A stretch of DNA of 64,000 nucleotides from Dromiciops gliroides (lineage: Eukaryota > Chordata > Mammalia > Microbiotheria > Microbiotheriidae). Position 1 is the first letter of the stretch. Each line of letters starts with the position of its first letter. Both the position numbers and the translations under genes were made by a program. Location: the NCBI RefSeq assembly GCF_019393635.1, contig NC_057861.1:57611532-57675531 (forward strand), written 5' to 3'. This document shows positions 56,925-64,000 of this stretch, one piece after another. Below the pieces are notes generated by a model. It ran no database searches and was not told the origin of the DNA. It was given only the letters and a program-made list of their open reading frames with translations.

Positions 56925-57790
56925 AGGATGAAGGATTGTGGAAAGATAGGCACACAATGCATTTTTGGTGAAGTAGTTTAATTATTACATTATCATTCTG
57001 AAAAGCAATTTGGAATTATGCAGATAAGGTGACTAAAATGTCACCCTGACCCAGTAGAATCTACTACTAGACATGACCCAGAGAAGCCAAGATAAGAAAG
57101 TCTCCACATACACCAAAATATTTGTAGCAGCATTTTTTGTGATAGCAAAGAATGGAAACTAAGTAGATGCCCATCAATTGGGGAGTGGCTAAACAAATTA
57201 TGGTACATGAATGTAATAGAATATTACTGTGCTGTAAGAAACAATGACTATAGTGAAGATAGAAAAGCATGGAAAAATAATTGACACAGAATGAAATAAA
57301 CAGAGTCAAGAAAACAACATATACAATGACTATAACATAAATGGGGAAAATCACCAAAAAAAAAATCAAGCAGATACTGCAAAATCACAAAGAACAAACA
57401 TAGCTCCAAAAAAAAGATATGAGAAGGGGCAGCTAGGTTGCATTGTGGATAGAGCACCGGCCCTGGAGTCAGACCTGAGTTCAAATCTAGTTTCAGACAA
57501 TTGACACTGGCTGTGTGTCCCTGGGCAAGTCACTTAACCCCAATTGCCTCACAAAAAAAAAAAAGAGAGAGAAGACATCTCCACCCCACACCTTTACAGA
57601 GGTGTGAGACGCATGGATGTGGTACATTGCATGTATTTTCAGACTTTTTTGATGTATTGATTGGTTTTGCTGGGTTTGTCTCATTCCTCTTTTTCTTTGA
57701 AAAATATTATTTATTACATGGGATGGTTCTCTAGAAGTGGGAATGAGAGATATTTGGAAAAATTTTAGTGATATAAAAAACAAAAGCTAG
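56925..57790 (+). mobile_element. L1 3' relic with inserted SINE
   Basis: Diverged ORF2 end (GCATTTTTTGTGATAGCAAA; AATTGGGGAGTGGCTAAAC) and 3'UTR, interrupted by the SINE at 57426-57571. Confidence 0.7.
57426..57571 (+). mobile_element. WSINE1/MAR1-type SINE
   Basis: Inserted in a + strand L1 relic. A few bases are missing in the CAGGAGGACC region. Confidence 0.9.
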
Positions 57791-58122
57791 CAATAACATT
57801 TCACTTAATTTTTTTTAATTACCTCACTCCCTGGCATAAGCGGAATGAGGAAAAAAGAATATTTTCAGACCGAAAATAAAAATTACTCTCTCATATATGT
57901 GTCTGTATGCGTGTATATGTACATGTATATACATATTCATATGTATACTATACATATACATATAACATTTTGGGGTCATGGACTCCTTTGGCAGTCTGAG
58001 TGAAATCTATAGGTCTTTTCTTTTTAATTTTTTTAAATGTTGGTTACTTTTACTGAACCAGGTTTCCCCACCCCACTTTTTTTTCTTATAAATAGATCTT
58101 TTTTAAGAATAATGTTTTTCAG

Positions 58123-58267
58123 AAGGCAAGCTAGGTGGCACAGTGGATAAAGCACCGGCCCTGGATTCAGGAAGGACCTGAGTTCAAATTACCACCTCAG
58201 ACACTTGACACTTACTTAGCTGTGTGACCCTGGGCAAGTCACTTAACCCTCATTGCCCTGCCCCCCC
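58123..58267 (+). mobile_element. WSINE1/MAR1-type SINE
   Basis: Exact 15-bp TSD AATAATGTTTTTCAG at 58108-58122 and 58268-58282. Unusual C-rich tail instead of A-rich. Confidence 0.92.
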
Positions 58268-58369
58268 AATAATGTTTTTCAGTGCATGAAATAAAATACA
58301 TAGTATTACAAAGGCAACCAATGCAAAGTATCAAAAAAATTAATGGATCCCAGGCTAAGAATCTCTGCT

Positions 58370-58715
58370 TTAAATACAAATGGTCCAAGATAATTCCAAA
58401 GGACTCATGATGGAAAATGCTCTCCACATCCAGAAAAAAAGAACTGTGGAATCTAGATGCAGATTGAATCATACTATTTCTACTTTTTTTTTCTTTTTTG
58501 AGGTTTTTTTTCCCTTTTGTTTCTGATTCTTCTTTCACAACATGACTAATGCAGAAATATGTTTATGTGATTGTACATATATAACCTATATCAGAGTGTT
58601 TGCTATCTTGGGGAGAAGGAAGGAGGGAGAAAAATTTGGAACTAGAAATAAAAACAAGTGTTGAAAGTTATCTCTACATGTAACTAGAAAATAACAAAAT
58701 ACTTTTAAGATAAAA
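58370..58715 (+). mobile_element. L1 3'UTR fragment
   Basis: Contains CTCATGATGGAAAATGCTCT, CACATCCAGAAAAA and the ATGACTAATGCAGAAATATG phrase, then an A-rich end. Confidence 0.75.
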
Positions 58716-59189
58716 AAAACTGCTTTATTTTCATTCACATACTCAACATTGAAGTACATAACTATGTTCAGAGAATTACACTAGAAAATAGGGGAGCTAC
58801 AACAATAATTAAGATATGGTCCCTATCCTAAATAATCCTGGAGCAGAAAGAATGATACAGATACAAATAAGCAGACATGGGGAAAAATGCAGTCTTAATG
58901 ATTTCCAATAAAGATTTCCTCCCAGGTCTCATCATGGCACTGTGGTGATCCAAAGGCTATGTGGCCCACAGCTTAACTTTCTCCTAATGGTCTTCCTATT
59001 TCAAGTCTCTCCCTTCTCCAAAGCTGCCAAACTTATATTTCTATACTATGTCATTCTTCTTGCTCAGTAAACTACAAAACCTCCCTGTTCTTCTAGGACC
59101 AAATTCAAGCTCTGTTGTTTGGCATTTAAAGTCATTTCCAACTTAGCTCTAACTTTCCCTTATAGCCATATTAATATTACTCTTAGTCT

Positions 59190-60474
59190 CCTTTGGAACA
59201 AGGAAAAAAATTACTTCTCAGATCTGTCGATAAGTTAAGAGTTTATAACCAAACAGAGATAGAAAGGATCATGAGAGGTAAAAGGAATGATTTTGATTAC
59301 TTTTTTTACACAAACAAAATCAATGCAGCCAAAATTAGGCACAGCAGAAAAACTGGAGAAAATTTTTTCTATTAAGTTTCTCTGATAAAGGCCTAATTTC
59401 TCAAATATATAGGGAGCTGAACCAAATTTAGAAAAATAAGAGCCATTCTCCAATTGATGGTCAATGCAGTTTTCAGAAGAAGAAATCAAAATTATCTATC
59501 ATATGAAAAAATTCTCTAAATCGCTAATAAAGAAATGTAAATTTAAACAACTCTGAGTTACCACTTCACACCTCAGAGTGGCTAACATGATAGAAAAGGA
59601 AAATGACAAATGCTGGCAGGGTATGTGGAAAAAATAACACACTAATGCACTGTTTATAAGAGTTGTGAGTAGAATCGCATAAAAGACTGTGGAATGGTAA
59701 ACTAGTTGAATCATTCTGGAGAACAATTTGGAACTATACTCAGAGAGCTATAAAACTGTGCATACCTTTGGACCTAGCAATACCACTACTAGGTCTGTAT
59801 CCCAGAGATTTTTTTAAAAAGGATCTATGTATACAAAATATTTATAGCAGTTCTTTTTGTGGTGGCAAAGAACTGAAAATCAAGAGGATACCCATCAACT
59901 GGAGAATGGTTGAGCAAGTTATGGTATATGACTGTGATGGAATACTATTGTGCTATAAGAAATTATGAAAAAGGATGATTTCAGGAAAACCTGGGATGAT
60001 TATGAGACCTGATACAAAGTAAACAAAACCAGGAGAATATTGTATATAATAACTGCAATATATTAATAGTAATCATCTGAGAAAGACCTTATTTTTCTTG
60101 GGGTTTTTTTTGGTTTTTTTGCAACATGACTAGTAAGGAAGTACACATGACTTCACATGTATAATGGATATCATATTGCTTGTCTTCTCAATGGGTAAGG
60201 GAAAGGGCTGGAGAGAATTGGAACTCAACATTTAAGAAGAAAGAATGCTAAAAAAATAAATAAATAAATTGGGGCAGCTAGGTGGTCACAGTGGATAGAG
60301 CACTGGCCTGGATTCAGAAGGACCTGAGTTCAAATCCAGCCTCAGACACTTGACACTTACTAGCTGTGTGACCCTGGGCAAGTCACTTAACCCCAATTGC
60401 CTCATACAAAAAAATTTTTTTTGTTAATAAATAAATTATTTTTAAAAGTAAAAACTATATTACTTCACTTTAAA
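59190..60474 (+). mobile_element. L1 3' half inserted in an L2
   Basis: ORF2 sequence from the DKGLIS region onward and a 3'UTR, carrying a SINE in its tail. Flanked by TACTCTTAGTCT (59178-59189) and TACTCTTGGTCT (60475-60486), a TSD with one change. Confidence 0.8.
60271..60419 (+). mobile_element. WSINE1/MAR1-type SINE
   Basis: Inserted in the A-rich tail of an L1; AATAAATAAATT flanks both sides. Confidence 0.91.
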
Positions 60475-60721
60475 TACTCTTGGTCTAAACAAAGTGGCCT
60501 TATTACTCACATTCCATTTCCCACCTCCATGCCTTTGCACACTCTGCCTCTTAGGATGCCTATTTCAGAGTTCAGCAAAAGCATGACTTCCAACATCATC
60601 ATCCCAATTGCTAGTACTTCACTCCACCAAAAAAATTACCTTATAGCAATTATTGTGTAGATGATTATGTTTACATGTTCTCTCCCCCAAGCCAATCTAG
60701 TCTTTTCAAAGACAGGGACTA

Positions 60722-60870
60722 GGGAGGCTAGGTGGTGCAGTGGATAAAGCACCAGCCCTGGATTCAGGAGGACCTGAGTTCAAATTTGGCCTCAGACACT
60801 TAATACTTACTAGCTGTGTGACCCTGGGCAAGTCATTTAACCACAACTGCCTTAAAAAAAAAACAAAAAA
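60722..60870 (+). mobile_element. WSINE1/MAR1-type SINE
   Basis: Exact 15-bp TSD CAAAGACAGGGACTA at 60707-60721 and 60871-60885, inside the 3' end of an L2. Confidence 0.93.
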
Positions 60871-61190
60871 CAAAGACAGGGACTATTTCATTTCTTTGTA
60901 TTCCAAGGGCCTGGTGAATGCAAAGATGATTGATTGGCAGGTTCTACAAGCTAGCTAGAAAGACCTGAATACGAGTCCTAGCAACAAAACTTATGTTATG
61001 GAGCTATTGGTCTTAGCATTAGCAGAGCTAAGTTTGGAGGGACTCATCACCCAAAGATTTCTTACCTAGTGATTAATTTTTCTGACTACAGAAAATTATG
61101 ATTGAGTAGAGGGGGATGAGATCTGCATTAGTATAGGGAATAGCAGCTACAACAATAAAATACTAGCTCCTTAAAGTAGAGAGATATCTG

Positions 61191-61340
61191 GGGGCAGTTA
61201 GGTGGCGCAGTGGATAGAGCACCCGCCCTGGATTCAGAAGGTCTTGAATTCAAATCCAGCCTCAGACACTTGGCACTGACTAGCTGTGTGGCCCTGGGCA
61301 AGTCACTTAACCCTCATTGCCCCGCTAAAAAAAAAAAAGT
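61191..61340 (+). mobile_element. WSINE1/MAR1-type SINE
   Basis: Full-length copy. Flanks resemble AGAGATATCTGG and GGGAGCTATCTGG (imperfect TSD). Confidence 0.91.
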
Positions 61341-61794
61341 AGGGAGCTATCTGGAAGCCTTCATGCAAGAGACAGCATTTGAGCTGAGCATGATGTGTTC
61401 ATTTAGAAGCAAACCTCTTAGTTAGAAGACCAAGTGATCGTCTAGTCCAACCCTCTCAATGTACAAAGGGAGCTGACTGATCTGTTTAAGACCCAACAGC
61501 GTGTTAGCTGCAAAGGCAGGACCCACCAAGAGTTAAGATTCCCAGGACAGCCTGTCTTCTTCCACACTGTGCTACCGTCACAAAGGCAGAGACTGTATCT
61601 TACTAACTGTAGAGAACAGATAACCTCGCCCATAATAGGTGCTCAACAAATGCTTGTTAAATGGTGGGGTTAAGAGGAAGGCTAATGGCTTATTTTATCT
61701 TTACATGCCCAGCATCAGGTAGCACTCCACGTAGCAGGTGTTTCATCAAGGCTTGTTCAATCACTCTGAATTAAGGCAGGAACATATGAGACAC

Positions 61795-62062
61795 TGGCAG
61801 CTAAGCACTCTACTGACAGAGTGCTGGGCCTCAAGTCAGGAAGACTCAACTTCCTGAGTTCAAATCTAGCTTCAGATACTTACTAGTTGTGTGATCCTGG
61901 TAAAGTCTCATAACCTTGTCTGCCTCAGTTTCCTCACCTGTAAAATGAGCTGGAGGAGGAAATGGTAAACTACTCTAGTATCTTTGCCAAGAAAACCCCA
62001 AATGGGGTCACCAAGAGTTGGATGGGACTGAAAAATGACTCAGCAACAACAACAACAAAACA
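61795..62062 (+). mobile_element. MAR1-type CORE-SINE with long 3' part
   Basis: Contains TGTAAAATGAGCTGGAGG, a GTATCTTTGCCAAGAAAAC core and an ACAACAACAAC tail. Confidence 0.8.
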
Positions 62063-62279
62063 TGCATCATGTTTGGGGGATAATGAGTTTTTCTGTATGG
62101 TTAAAAGCAACATCTGGCTGAGAACAAATGGTGAATCCTGAATGGCAAAGCAAAAAGCTGAAACATGGCCCTTTGGAAAAGTTAGGGTGTCGCCTTCCAT
62201 ACTTCTGGAGCACATGGTCTATGCCTCCAAAGCAGAAATTCAAGATCCTCTATGATAAAAAGAGTTCATTCAAAGTCAC

Positions 62280-62430
62280 TGGGGCAGGTAGGTAGAGCAC
62301 GTGAATAAAGCAACAGCCCTGGATTCAGGAGGACCTGAGTTCAAATCCGGCCTGAGACACTCGACACCTTCTAGCTGCGTGACCCTGGGCAAGTCACTTA
62401 ACCCCATATTGCCTCACCCCAAAAAAAAAG
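62280..62430 (+). mobile_element. WSINE1/MAR1-type SINE
   Basis: Diverged head (GGCAGGTAGGTAGAGCACG). Flanks AAAGTCACTGG and AAAGTCGCTGG support a TSD of about 11 bp. Confidence 0.91.
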
Positions 62431-62613
62431 TCGCTGGAGAAAAGGCTGGAACTACAGCTGATATTCTCTCAAGCCCTATTACCTGGGGGAATATATGATC
62501 TAGCCAAGAATAATTCTGAGGCCAAAGCCTCCTTAGATGAAGGCTAATCAGTATACCATCCCATTTCAAATCTCAAACTACTACTACATTATGCTCCCTG
62601 CTATGTTCTAGAT

Positions 62614-62811
62614 CAGTGGTTCTCAACCTTTCCTGTCTCGGGACCCTCTACACTCAACAATTATTGAAGACCTCAAAGAGATTTTTATTTATGCCTGTTA
62701 TAGCTAAGACATTAGTAAGATTATAAAAATAGCTTCTGATCTCAATGATTCCCCTGAACAGGTCTTAGGTAACCCTAGGGAGACCCCTGGGCCACACCTG
62801 GAAAACCACTG
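62614..62811. mobile_element. hAT-Charlie-like non-autonomous DNA transposon
   Basis: 198 bp with terminal inverted repeats CAGTGGTTCTCAACCT (left) and, reversed, CAGTGGTTTTCCAGGT (right), and the known inner phrase CTCAAAGAGATTTTTATTTA. The 8-bp flanks no longer match well, so it is old. Confidence 0.7.
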
Positions 62812-64000
62812 GCATCAATAATTCTACAAATGAAATAAGAGGTACTAGTATTACACTCTCATAAGCCCAATGACATTTATCAAAGAACAGTAGGCAGTCC
62901 TTTACCCCCAGCACAACACAAACCATTAAAGGGTGGCAAGAGTGTCAGAGAAGGCAGGATTTCAATAATACTGACATTAGGTGACCTGAAAACAAGGCTA
63001 CATGGGAGAAAAATTTGATGCCTCAACCATTGAGCGCCAACTGTCTGTAGCTGGGAAGCCAGAGACACGGAGACTGTGTAGAAATGCATTACTCACAGTG
63101 CTCCAAAGGGCAAGCATCGGGGAGTCATACCCTAAGCATGAAGTACTCACCACCCACCCAACTCTCTCCCCAGGCCCCGCCCCAAAGCAACAAGCAGAAG
63201 AGTAAGGCGGTGGCAGGGAGCAGAAAATGGTAAACAGGGACATTGGAGGGAATGGGCCTCTTCATTCACTGGCATCAAGGGACACCCTTCCCTCTTTCCC
63301 TCCAGCTTGGAAATCATTCAAGTGATCTGCTCCCAAAAGTGGCTGAAATGTCTGTTAAGTTGTACTGAACATAGCAACAGCAGCAGCAGCAGCAGAGACC
63401 AAGTGGAACAGAAAGATGGCAGTGTAGTTCAGAGAGAAAGGGCTAGAAACAGGTCACTTTTCTTTCACACTGAGCTTCAGGGGAGCTAAAAGGTCCAAGT
63501 TAAGCTGCTCAACAGAGAGGGCCCAACTGTAGATTCGGCTGTTTGACACCCCTAGCCCCCACCCCCAACAGAAATGTAGCCACAACCAAGCACAATAACA
63601 AAAATGAGACACCGCCCTTCCCTATAGATTCTAAGGGTATCGGTTATATGTGTGTGCGAGGGGGAGAAAGGGGTCAAGGCAGACTGTAAGACACATGAGC
63701 TGTAAAAGAGACCTTAGAAGTCATCTAGGCCAACACCTTCATTTTACAGATGAGGAAATTCAAGTCTGGAGAGGGGAAATCACTTGCCCAAAGAGTTGCA
63801 AATCCTAGAAACAGGACAGGGACTGAAGCCCCCTTTTCCCCCTAAGGGAAGAAGCAAAGGGACTGCCCTTTGGATATGACAGAAGGGGAGGGGGCACAAA
63901 TGAGTCTGGTATGAACACTGAAGCTGGCGAGGAAGTGCCCCAGTGGGCAACTTGGAGTGGAAGAGGCAACCTCATTTGGTATCCTCATAGGGAAAGACTC

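Larger units (their letters stand above)
58975..60925 (+). mobile_element. L2 split by an L1 and a SINE
   Basis: L2 sequence at 58975-59189 continues at 60475-60721 and 60886-60925 (TTTGGCATTTAAAGTCATTT; CATGCCTTTGCACACTCTGC; AAGACAGGGACTATTTC). Confidence 0.7.

Overview
The window is mammalian, and most likely from an Australian marsupial. Coding DNA is split into short exons with GT-AG introns. L2 and MIR relics are common. The dominant young repeat is a tRNA-derived SINE of the WSINE1/MAR1 type, of which I count 33 copies, many with intact target-site duplications (TSDs). The L1 fragments are also of a marsupial kind. Genus cannot be fixed from the sequence alone.

Two protein genes are supported, and they point towards each other. 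ANO8 (anoctamin 8, TMEM16H) lies on the + strand, with its start codon at 5044 in a CpG island and its stop ending at 29080. I resolved 18 coding exons that join without a frame break into 1227 residues; human ANO8 has about 1232. DDA1 (DET1- and DDB1-associated protein 1) lies on the - strand. Coding exons 2-5 (48634 down to 36536) give residues 2-102. The exon carrying the initiator ATG was not found and probably lies beyond 64000. The convergent ANO8-DDA1 order matches human 19p13.11. The next human neighbour on the ANO8 side, GTPBP3, is not visible here.

Layout: 1-4780 is upstream flank with L2 relics and five SINEs, three of them at one target site. 4670-5420 is the ANO8 CpG-island promoter and exon 1. 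5156-15576 is the large intron 1 with SINEs, a SINE-tail minisatellite, an L1 inside a MIR, and an L2. 15577-29080 is the compact rest of ANO8, with only one WSINE-type copy. 29540-35775 is intergenic. 35780-64000 is DDA1, mostly introns filled with nested L2, L1 and SINE insertions and one hAT-like element.

The two products are not in one pathway. ANO8 is a multi-pass TMEM16 protein known as an ER-plasma membrane tether. DDA1 is a small subunit of DDB1-CUL4 ubiquitin ligases. No new biological system was found. The better leads concern RNA processing and repeats: a GC-AG intron 3, a possible intronic-polyadenylation form of ANO8, an in-frame cryptic exon in intron 12, a strong antisense bias of the SINEs, a 33-bp minisatellite grown from a SINE tail, and a repeatedly used SINE target.
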